DNA from: Gnetum montanum
Lineage: Eukaryota; Streptophyta; Gnetopsida; Gnetales; Gnetaceae
Direction of reading: 5' to 3'
Assembly: GCA_015680685.1 (NCBI GenBank)
Contig: MNCI01002962.1
Coordinates: 10,031-74,030 of the forward strand
DNA: 64,000 nt
Made by a program: the position numbers and the translations under genes. The notes beneath the pieces are model-generated. The model was not told the DNA's origin, did no database searches, and saw only the letters and a program-made list of their open reading frames with translations. The first letter of the stretch is position 1, and each line of letters begins with the position of its first letter. Of this stretch, positions 23,701 through 35,700 are shown in pieces.

Positions 23701-26700
23701 CAGGTGTCATTCAAAGGAGGAAACTTTGAATCCTTGTTTTTCTATTACACTCTCAGCCAAATTTTTTGGACTGAATTAAAACACCACTTTGGCTTCTATG
23801 TACTAGCAAATGAGACATTACAAAAATTACTATCCCATTGGCCAAATCCAAGAGAAAAATGGCAATGACAGAAATTTCGTTTTCTACTTCCATGTCTTTT
23901 CTACTTCCTATGGCAATGCCAAAATTCGTTTTGATTTGGGCAATGCAGGTTATCACCCATCCAAGCTTTGTACCAGGCTTTGCAGGTTTGGAGTATAATA
24001 GGGAGAAGCAATAGCATTTCTGATTTTTGCAAAGGTGCCATAAGCACCAATTAAAATAATGTCGCTACTTCATTTGTTTAGTTGAAAGTTTTTAGCATGA
24101 TCAAGTTTTCATTTTGTTCTAGTTATGTCTCTCTATTAGAAACCAATTTCATTCTTCAGTTCCTTGTCTAGTTTGTTTCACTTGGCCTATTATCTTTTAC
24201 TAGTTTGGTGTCCTGGCCATCAATAGAACTAGGTTTACTCTATCTCAAAAAAAAAGGGAGGGGGGGGAGGGGGGGGACACAAGTATCACCTAAAGAAAAC
24301 TTAGGATCTTGAAAGTATCACAAGGTGTCTTGAAATTCACTTACAGGTCCATAAAGTGCATCTGCATCCAAAAAATTGCTTGTGTTCTCGGCCCTACTAC
24401 ATAGAGCTGTAAACATTTAACAGAATTAATAATGTTAGATTTCAAATATGCAAGACATACAATATCTAAATTTATAAATTTGCTGATGTTCTAATCCCTG
24501 CTGCCTACAACTAAAAATATTTAGCGGAATAATCTATGAACTAAAAATATAAAACTCCAAATATCAAATGATCTGTTTACATATTTAACTTACTCTTAGG
24601 CTATGGTATTTGATAACATTTTCACAGCCAACTGCCTAATACAAATAAATTCTATGATAAGTAAATACAATGAAAGTCCAAACATAGATTTACAATCCAA
24701 CATATAGTATTCACTTAGAAAATCTGTCCTTTCACTATATAACCTGATTTAGTTTGGTGATGGACTCCCCAGTAATTAGTCTATCATCAAGATACAAAAT
24801 CAAAATCGCTACACTCCATGAATCTAGAGTTGAATATACATAAAGACCAACATCTACACCTAATCTTTTGAATCCAAATTTATATAGATAATGTTCCTGA
24901 AAATTGCTCTCTCTGGAATAGAGGTTTCTTCACTTATAAAATTCAACAGAATTTTGCAAATGGCCTTAAGTGGTCCAGAAATAACACAAATCAAATAAGA
25001 ACTTAGAAGACTAAGATGATGGAAGAGAATGTTAAAAGAGAAAGTAAACTGAAAATTATGAAAATAGATAAAGATAATGAAAAGCAATACCAATAAAATG
25101 GGAAGGAAAGCAATCTTTAAATTAAATCGCAACCACATTAACACCAGCATTTGATCAGCAATAGGGGAAATTATAGTCTACAGCTGGGAAAGAGACATGG
25201 ATTCTCCAATAGGTGTTTAAAATTCTCTAATAGGGGGAGAATTGAATTGCTTCCAAAACAAGGTGAAGTGAATTCAATCATATTTGCCTTGCTGCTACTA
25301 GAAACTTGTGATTTCAATCTCACTTTGAAGAAACATAGGAGTTGACGCCAAGGATAGATATTGACACCAGAGAGTAGAGAGAACAAGTGCTCAACATGAT
25401 CTTGGTTTGCTATTAGAAAACTGATGAAAAGTCATCCAACCTGAAATAGTCTTCGAATTGGATATTTATAACCTTGATTCCATCTTTTGGGCTTATGTCT
25501 CAGGTAGTTGAAATGAACAATTGAAGACTTAACACTAGCATTAGTGTTCACATTAAACTAGAAACAGATGTAGAGTTGATGTCAAACTTGATGCAAGTGT
25601 CAACTCTTGTAAGACCCCTAATAAGCACCCTCTAAAAATCAGTGCAATTTTTTTTATTTTCCAAGGCTCTAAAAACACAAGATTATACTTACATGAGCAA
25701 CTAATAAGGATGTGACTCATAATGATGGGATGATTACAGGGCCTACGTACCTTCTTCCCTCATTAGACTTAACAAAATGTTGATAGGATGAGACCTTGTC
25801 ACTTCTCATAATCCTAAGGATTGATGCATCTACTGCATGTCATCTATCTTTAGTAACATTATGACACCTTAAAAACTAGCTTTGTCCAACATGATTGCTA
25901 ACACTCTACATCACTTACTAAGCTAGAAAACGTCAAGCATTTGTGTGACTCACTTGTTTCAAGTTTTTTTTTACAAGCAGTACCAACGAATATGGTTGGA
26001 TGTACTCCTAGTCCTCCACTATATTTCCACCATACAAGATCATTTAATCTATAATAGGCTTCAAGCAATGGTTGGGAATCAAAAATGGATAGGTTCCAAC
26101 AACTTTGCCTATGCAATGTGGCGTTGCATTCCCACATTAAGGGCCATCTAACTGGAAGAATCTGGTCACCATCTGGCCATGATTTGGGTTATATTCCAGT
26201 TCCAAACTACACAAACATGGATTGCCTCAACCATCATCTTTGGACTACACCTCAATATATCCCCAAGAAAGATGACAAGGGATCGTATGTGAGGTGGGTA
26301 CATACTTACGAATGGCACATGCATCATTGAAAACCTTCAGGTGTTGTGCAACTCAAGCCCTGTGGGTCCAACGGCTCAAGATATTAAGCTGAAGTAAGCA
26401 TGTGTATGGGTAGGGTTGGATAGTGGTGCTTATCTCCACATCTAGGGTGAGGTGTATGCAAAATAAATAAACAATGCAACCCATCCATTCAAGGTATGGG
26501 GATGGATATATTATTATTAAAATGATTAGTTAATGATCCCTAAAAATACTACATGCTTCACACAATGCACACCAGTCAAATGCATCATCCACCGAATAAC
26601 TAATTATGAGTTTAGGTGAATTGTTTATCCTAGGGCCCAAAGGGCTTCTAATCATAATTCATGTGGATTAATTTTATGGAAAACAAATAAACATACATGA

Positions 26701-29700
26701 TCACACATATGTTTTCTTTCTTTTCTTTGCACAAATAAAAGAATATAATCGCTGATAAGTAAATGGGATTAGCATATTGAAGCAAAAGTAAATAAACAAT
26801 ATTTACTTGCATAAAAGGGAAATCTAACTATGACAAAATATACAAGCATTCATGCAATGAAAGACTTCCTCCAAGGAGACCTGCTTGCTTCTCATGGCTT
26901 TTTGCCCTCGGCCGTTCGGCCTAGGTGAGATGCTGTGAGCGATCGGGGGGTCCTTCCCCCTCGGTGCGGCCACCGCTGGTGACCCCCCTGTTGTAATCTC
27001 TTGTAACATATTTTTGCAATTTTCAGTAATAGAATCCCNCAACAGCAGCAGAAAAATCCACCTCCAAGAGCCCACAAGAAAACTCAACACAGCCCAAGAG
27101 ATGGCTGAGAACAAGCAATTAACAGCCACTCTTCCTATCCTCTCCTCAACTCCTCACCCCTCCAATTATCATAGTCTCACCTTCCTTGGCCAAAAGTGAA
27201 AATGAGAGTAAATACCCCCTCTATTTATAGCATGAAGGAAACCTTAGGGCTTGGGTAAAGACTTGTGCATAAACATTTACACAATGGGCAAAGAATAGAC
27301 AACCCATTCTTCAAAAATCCTTTTTTAAAAAAAAATTCATTTCATTATTGCTATTTGACTTGGACAAGCAAGCTCTCATGAGGGAGTAGACATGTGAAAT
27401 TCATACCGCTCAAGAGAGTCACATGGCTCTTATGAAATGAGTCTTTTGTTCCTTTCCAGCCATTAATATGAAGTGGACAATTTGCACATACATAAATTAG
27501 ATGTCATCATAAGCATGTCATAGAGCATACATCACCATCCCACATTGACTTTTTCCATGGCCCCACCTTTTTTTCTTGTTTTAAGTCACTTTTTAGGTTA
27601 TATGTTATGAGGGTTTCTAATGCATTTTTAGCCTTCTGTGTATTTTCCACATTTCCTATAATTTATCTAGTAAACATATCATTGATACTAAATGTTTTGT
27701 CTATCCAATTTATCCATCCAATATTTTACACATATTGAGCTGGTCATAATGAGCATAAACATGCCATAGCTACCATGCTAGAAATTAATATTTCAATTGA
27801 ATCAAGGAAAACATAGTCCCGACGAGTACTTTTTTAATCGTTTAACATAAAAATTTTAAAATATAAAGCTCAAATTGAAAAACTAATTGTAGATCTATAC
27901 TCTAGGCAGAAAAATGAGTTGGTCCACCAAATTTGAGTGTGATCCGACGACTTTGAATTTCGACGTATTTTAATTAATTAAATTTTTAATAATTTAACAA
28001 TTCTAACTAAATGTCAAAATAAACCATGGATCCACATCACATTAATTTTCTAGTATTATTATAAAATAATGGTAGAATTTGCAATGCTCATTCATTAATA
28101 AAAAATATATATTTCTTAAACTTAAAATAAAAAAAATTAGAAATAAATAGTAACCTTGCTTATGCCACCTAAACAAAGGTCTTCATATTACTAACAAGCA
28201 TTAAGCATATCTACAAATATATATATAAGCTTTTAAACATATTAAAGTCTAAATATTTAATAGAGTACTGAGGCCACATGTAAAAATGTGGAACATTACT
28301 GTTGGAAAAATGAAGCCAAATACATTAATTGTTGTATTTCCTTTTATGTTGCATTTAATGTGAGGATGTGTTTTATCCCACATGTATGAGGATTGGGGTT
28401 TGGTCCTCATGTTTCTTCATAAATAGAAGGTTTGGGGTAGCCTTTAGGGTGTGCTTCAAAGTGAAAGCATTGTATCAAGGTTTTACCTTGGAGACGTGAG
28501 TCTTGTTGGTGTTGATCTGAGATCTGTTGGAATAACAGATTGTGTGTTTGAAAAGTTGCAAAGACGGNTACAGTGCAATATTTTGCCTCTAATGATTTAT
28601 TCAGATCTGTAGGGTTTTTAATAATTTCTCTAGAGCATTTGTAGTGTGTTTTCAGATCTGTGTTTTTCAGATCTGTGTTTTCAGATCTAATTGTTTTCAA
28701 ATATGATTATAACACATTACAACTTTCATGTGAAACAGTCTACCAATAGACCATGAAGATTTTGTCATGGAATTGTAGGGCTTAGGTACACCCTATAAAC
28801 AAAATACCCTGAAAGAAATTGAACGAAATGAAGAATGTAATGCAGTCTACCTATAGAAAACAAAACTGCAATAAACAGAATCTCAATTCTTGAGGTGGAA
28901 TGGCTAGCAAACACAGGTGATCCCCTATCAGGGCAAGGCAAGTGGACTGGCCATTCTTTCACAACTACCTTTCATTCCCATTGATGCATCCACATGGAGC
29001 ACAACTATCTTCATCATGCCAAAGGGCATCTAGCTTACCAATGTTTATGGGGCCCAAAATTGGGAGATTCAACTACAAAATGCTTAGACGGGTGGCTCGG
29101 GTGGTTCTAGATTGGAGGCAATGGATCTTGATAGGCAACTCCAATCAACAGTTGCATCCATGGGAGAAATTCAAAGGTGACAACGCAGACCCTCCAAGGG
29201 GTCAAGAATTCTAGTCATTTCTTGAAAATCATGAGCTCATCAACATAGAGATCAGAGCTGCAAAGTCACATGGAGTAACCAACGATGTGGGAAGGATCAG
29301 GTGGTGTCAAAGATTAACTAGGTCTAGATTAGCTCGAATCTTTTGCTGAAGTTTGATGTTCATGTGTCTAGGAAGGAGCGATAGGCTTCAGACCACCGTT
29401 CGATTGTTTGTCAAATTCACAAAAGCCTAAGGAGTGCTCCTCATTCATTTCGATTTGAAAGGACTTGGTTAATCAAACCTTGGTTCCAGCCAATGGTGAC
29501 GACTTGGGAGCAATACCAAGTGCAAGGGGACCCACGAGAGTTTCTGAAGGATGGATTGAACCAAATCAAACAAAAGCTTTGAGCCAAAGCATCTGAAGAT
29601 AAATTTTCCTTTCATGCTTATCAAATCAAGTTGCAGCATAGGCTAGGGGAAATTCAATCGCAGCAAGAGGAAGGAGCGGAGTTGAAGGAAGAGGAACAGG

Positions 29701-32700
29701 CAATTCTCAAAGAACTTTTGGACCTTTCATCTAAAGAGGAAACATACTAGAGACAACATGCTAGGATCACTTGGCTCAAGGAAGGAGACAGAAACACAAG
29801 ATCTTTCGTCGCAACCGCCAAGGCAAGAGGACAAGCGAAGAGGATGATACAGTTGGTGCAAGGGGACACCACCCTGGTTGACAACCAGGATATTGCCGAG
29901 ACAATGCATCAATACTGGGCCAATATTTGGTGTGAGCATAGCACCAAGCTACCTTCAGTGCGGGTCAAAAGGGTTATCGGTTGGGCGGAGAATATGCTAT
30001 TGCTTAGGCCCTTCACAATGATGGAGTTGGAAGAAGCAATAGCAACTATGAATAAAAACAAAGCTCCAAGTCCAGATAGATGGCTGATCAAATTTTTTAA
30101 GGAGTTTGTGGATATCATGGGGGAAAATATGATGGATGCATTCAACAAGATGCTACATTAGCAGCAGGTTCGTCAAGAGATTAATTATTCAAAGATAGTT
30201 CTCATCCCAAAAGTGACTAATCCTATGGCACCATTGCAATTCCGGCCTATTAGGGTTTGTAATACCTTGCTTCAACTTTTTACAAAAATGCTTGTTTGTC
30301 ATCCAGCCCCGATGATGCCAAAGCTGGTTGGGGGGCATCAAGCAGGTTTCATAAAAGATCATTTTCTACAGGACCAAGTCTTACTCCTGCATAAAATCTT
30401 GCACCCATTGCATAATACTAGGTACCTAGGGATGTGCATCAAGCTAGATATCACAAAGGCTTATGATAATGTTAGCTAAGAGGCGCTGAGGGAGATTATG
30501 TTGTGCAAGGGGTTCAATCCCTAATTTGTGAATCTTGGTATCCAGTTGTAGGCCTTGGGGAATTACTCCTTTGATATCAATGGTCGACTTTGGGGTTTTG
30601 CCAAACCAGGTCTGGGGCTTTGACAAAGGGGATCCCCTTTCCCACTCCTTTTTATTATTGTCATGGACTTATTATAGATAGATTGTGAGGCAAAGGGGGT
30701 AAGAGGTTTGGAGGTTGTGGGGGTTGAATGTTTGGTTGAACATTACGCTAACAATACTATTTTGTTTTCATGTGTAGCCGTTCCGTAGGCCCTTGCACTC
30801 AATCGTGCATTGGATCGGATGGCCCAGGAGGTGAGTCTTGAGATAAATCAGGCAAAGTTAGCGGTTCATTGGGTGAATGCAGATGATCGAGTTAAGGGTA
30901 GGATCTCCCAAATACTGGGATTTCTAGCAAGCACAAAACAAGCCTTGTATTTAGAAATGCCAATTTTTGCCTAGCATAGAAATCATACATGGTCAACCTT
31001 GCTACAAAAATTTCAACAACGTATTGGCCACTGGACCAATCGATTCCTGACAAGGAAATGAAGGATTATGTTGGCTTCTTCCATTCTTATGGTGGGGAAG
31101 GGAGGTGTGAAATGGTTTGCACCTCATATGCTAGGAAAATGTTGCAAGGCCAAAGGAGGCAAGAGGGCTTGGGTAGTTGAAATTCCATGATGAGATAATT
31201 ATGGGTTATTAGCGCCTAGTTAATAGATTGTTACTGCCGGAGGAGTGTTCAGCCTAGTGGATATGCATTATGCACCAAAAGTACCAACAATGGAAGGCTA
31301 AGACATGGAAGTCACCGATGTGGTAGGCCAGGTGTAGACATGCCAAAGAGATTATACAAAAAGGCCTTCTGGGAAGCCCACCTAGAGACATTATTAACAC
31401 TAAGTACCCCCAACTCATGGGTGGATACCTATCTGGAAGGGCAAACTTTCCAGAGAAAGTGAAAGTCTTTGTTTGGTTAACTAAGCAAGTCGTGCTTCGA
31501 GTGCAAGCATTCCTCAAGGCATGAGGATTAAACATTAATCATCTCTATCCCTTATGTCTGAAGGAGGCTAAGACAGTAAATCATATCGTGTACCAATGCT
31601 CTTATTTGTTGGACACTTAGCAAGCAACCGCATTGCTGCCACCGGTCAACCTAGACGAGGACTCAACAACGATCACAATGTTGTGGTCCTTGTGGAAGAC
31701 AAGGAATAATCCGATCTTTAGGGCCCTATGTCTTCCTCAGCCAGCACAAGTGGTTGCACTTGGAGTCTAACTATGGTGGGAAGCTTCGATAACAATAGGT
31801 CGGATGCAAATTTTTAAGCCTTCAAGTGCCATTTTCCAAGTGATTCTCATGTTGTGGGAACTGGTGGAATGGGTGGGCTACGTAGAGCTCCTACCCAACC
31901 TAGAAGGGGACCCCAAGCTGGCAGATGATACATTCTTCACCAGTTGGATCAGGAATGAATCAACATTTCAAGGCGTCAAGACTAAACCAACAGAGCTGGC
32001 GTTGGCTGTGGGTTTGGGGGTTTTGGTGAAAGGGAAAACAATCCTCTCAATTATAACAAGCCTCGAGCATGCGAAAGGTTTTTTCAGGAGGGTGATGCCT
32101 AAAACAGTGAGCGGACATGTGCCAAAGTCAGCATTACAACAACTTTGGCAAGAGGCAACGATGTTGATTGATAGGTTTCTAGTTCATTTAGGAAGTTTAG
32201 CTAAGCTCCTAGGCATACATTTTGCTTTTATGAGTTGCTTAAGGCTTGGTACTGCTGTCAATTTGTCGTGGTACTTTCTGGCGTAGCTTTGGCAACAACG
32301 CAAAGGGCACCATTTGGGTATCATACTACCCCTGGTGAGAATCAGCACATCCATGATGCCACAAGAGCAGAGGTAGGCTCCTAATTTAGCGTACACTAGA
32401 AGGGTGAGGCAGTTTGGGGTATCAAGGTCAATGTCAAGGTCAGGGACTACGTAGCTACCAAAAGCAACACCAATGATGAATTCAATGCAAAGGATGGCTA
32501 AGCCTTGAGAGGATGTAGGATAATAAGGGCTAGCTAAAATAGAGGGACACGACCAGGAAACTCAGAGTTGTTGTTAGCAAGCCGCAGAGGACGTTGCAGA
32601 GCAGGCAAGGATGGAGGAGAGGGCCCTCTGGGAGGCAAGATGGGTCACACACAAAGAGGCTTTCAAACAATTTACTACTCAAGCGGCACTACAACATCCT

Positions 32701-35700
32701 GAGTTAGAAGATGAGATTAGAAGATGCCGGCAACTATAAGAAGATTCTGCCAGGGTAGTGCTCATTGATGAGCTGTGGGTGCAGATAAGAGAGGAGCATC
32801 AACAAGAGGAGCAACAATGGCTGAAAAGGGAATGGGCTGCCAAACAAACCTAAGAGAGACAACAGATTGAGGTCGCAAAACTCCAACAACAACTAGACAG
32901 AGCCCATGCAACTAACACGCATCTCTGGTTTCGGAAGGGAAGTTAACCATATGTTGTGTTAAATATTAATTGTAATATGACCTGGCTGGCCCTATGCTAG
33001 CAGATCTGTTGTACCGCTACCAAGCTTCACCCAAATGGGAAGGGTGATAAGGCTAAGCAAGTCAAAAAGGAGACAACAACCTTTGTGGATACTAAAAGAC
33101 ATAAGGAGATCCCCTAAGCCATACACTACCAGAGTGCAAAGACTATGAATGTACAAGTCTTTTGAAAAGACTCTAGGGACTAGGAATTTGGGGTTGGTGG
33201 ATTTGTTCAGCTCCCAATTCCTGGTATTGATAAAACCTTTTTGTTACTAAAAATAGGGATTTTGGGATGAGGGGATCCACCATATTTCCCACGCGTGAAT
33301 CATTTAGGGTCTCCAGGGTGGCAAGGCCTGGGCTTTAAGGATGTCAAGGACTATCCACATTTTGCAATTGTTGGCTTTACCCTACGCCTCCAGATCAACA
33401 AGCCCCCGCTAGAGGGAGTCCGAACCATGCAGCGGAGTCTCATTGGCCGCTTTGTCTCCCAGGGCACCCGCCCGCGGTTGGACTTAATCCATCGGTGGGC
33501 GCAAGAGCAATGGAAGGTTGGATTGGTGCATGTTCGGAGTCTATCCGAGGACCTACTTTTGTTCATCTTCCCGTCTCAGCAAGCTAGAGACTCGATGCGG
33601 CTTGGGGGCCTATGGTTTTACGGGGCTCGGGGGCTGGCTTTGATCCCATGGTGCCCCGGGGCCCATCGCGAGACCGACCTATTTGCCTAGGCCCCAGTAT
33701 GGATGCAGGTCTCCAAGATCTCGTGGGAATTATGGAACTTGGAGTTCCTGAAGAAAATAGCGGGGTTCTTCGAAGACATTGGGTTAACGTGGTCCAGGAG
33801 AGCTCAAAGCTGCAAAAACCCAGGGAGGCCTGCCTGCATTTGAAGGACTCCGAGTGCATTCCGATGTCACCGACGGGGGGCTGACCTAGCCACCCCTCTA
33901 AGACTCTGGCACCGGATAAACAAACAAAAAAGAGTATTGATTTGGAGCTCCAGCAAACTCTACAGGAAGTCTACCAGCGACACTTGACCAATCACGCATG
34001 AAGCTGCTTTCATGGAATTGTAGGGGACATGGTACGTCCTATAAAAGAACTACCCTACGACAGATTGTCAGCACTAAGGATTGTGACATTGTGTGCCTGC
34101 AAGAAACCAAACTGCAAGTGGTGAAGGCCTTCCACCTACAATGGGGGGGATGGAAAGTGCTCCTGAGGCCCTACATGGGGTGGGTAGGAGGCCTCGCCAT
34201 CCTGGCACGTTTTGAAATTTTGTTGGTTGACTCGTCACAATGGGGCTTGACTGTCCACATTCCCTCCCTAGGCCTATGGTTGACCAATTTCTATGGGGCC
34301 CAAGCATGGAAGCTGTGGTTGTTGGAGTTGGAGCAGGTAGCAATGCTGGTGCCAAATCCCCGAGCATGGCTCATTGTCGGGGATTTCAACCAACAACTCC
34401 ACTCCTAGGAAAAGTTAGGTGCATGCTACTCGAGGCCCCCTAGAGCTCAAGAGTTTCAAAACTTCTTGTCATCTTACTCACTGGTTGACCTAGAGATTGA
34501 GAATTGTTAATTCACATAGAGCAACAGGCAAAAAGGAGCCAACTATGTCCTCTCTAGAATCGACTAGGTTTGGATCAACTTGGAGCTCCTATTGCAATTG
34601 GATGCATGGGTCACAGGACAGAAGCGGGTCACCTTGGATCACCAATCGCTCATTTGCTATCTTGGACCTCCGAGGAGACGGGCTCCTCAGTCATTTCGTT
34701 TTGAGGCTAGTTGGTTGCTCAAGCCCTAGTTACACCCATTGGTCAAAGACATCTAGGCAGACTACCAACTAGGCTAGGAGGACCCTAGGAATTTTCTTCA
34801 GGAGGGGCTCCTACACCTAAAGTGGGCTATCAGGTCCATGCTTGTGGAGGAAAAGTTCTCGTTCCGGACAAGCCGTACAAACCTTAAATCCAGGTTGGCC
34901 TAGGTACAGCACCGACAAGAGTCAAGGGAGGACCTACATGACGAGGAACAAAACATTCTAATGCAACTATAGGCGCTTGATCTGGAAGAGGAAATCTATT
35001 GGAAACAACGATCACAGACCAGGTGGCTCAAGGAGGGGACAAGCAAATGAAATTCTTTTTTGTCGAGGCAAAGTCTCGTGGGTGGAGCCAACGACAGGTG
35101 TTGATGACCAACGTGGGGGTCCTTGTCAATGATCAAAAGGACATTGCCCAAGAATTTGCAACATATTGGGGGGCGATTTGGGCAAAACAACCCACAATGC
35201 CAGTATCAGTGCAGGCTCCGCGGGTGCTAGAGGAAGATGACAACGCTCGGTTGTTAAACCTGTTTACCTAGCAGGAGTTGAAAGAGACTATTGGGTCTAT
35301 GCCAAGAGGGAAGGCACCTAGGCTTGATGGTTGGAGCCTTGAATTTTTCAAGGAATTTTTCAATATTGTGGGGCCCAATATTCTCTACACTTTTAATCTA
35401 ATGTCCAAGCGACAGATCCGTCAGGAGATCAACTGCTCCAGAATTGTCTACATTCCCAAATGTGCTGATGCTTCTTCTCCGGCTCACTTCTGACCCATAA
35501 GGGTCCGTAACGTGTTGGTCCAAATTTTCTCCAAGATACTCGTATGGAGGTTGGTTCCCATTATGCCCAAGCTTGTCAGGGATCACCAAACGAGGTTCGT
35601 TAGGGGCAGACCCTGCAAGACCAAGTGCTCCTCATGCAGGAGCTACTTCACTCCTTGCATCACTCGAAATTTCCTGGACTGTGCCTCAAGTTAGACATTG

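Larger units (their letters stand above)
28715..33255 (+). mobile_element. L1-type LINE B, 5' truncated at ORF2
   Basis: The copy begins about 40 bp before the ORF2 start and lacks ORF1. Its 3' UTR ends in CTAAAAATA at 33255, immediately before the 5' start of LINE C. No target duplication was found at its left end, where the solo LTR sits. It carries endonuclease, RT, zinc finger, post-RT module, coiled coil and tail, with stops. It is antisense to the host gene. Confidence 0.85.

Noticed and set aside
25898-26330. Overlapping frames on both strands in intron 2
   Set aside because: There is no recognisable domain, no splice or codon evidence, and similar length is expected by chance in DNA of this composition.
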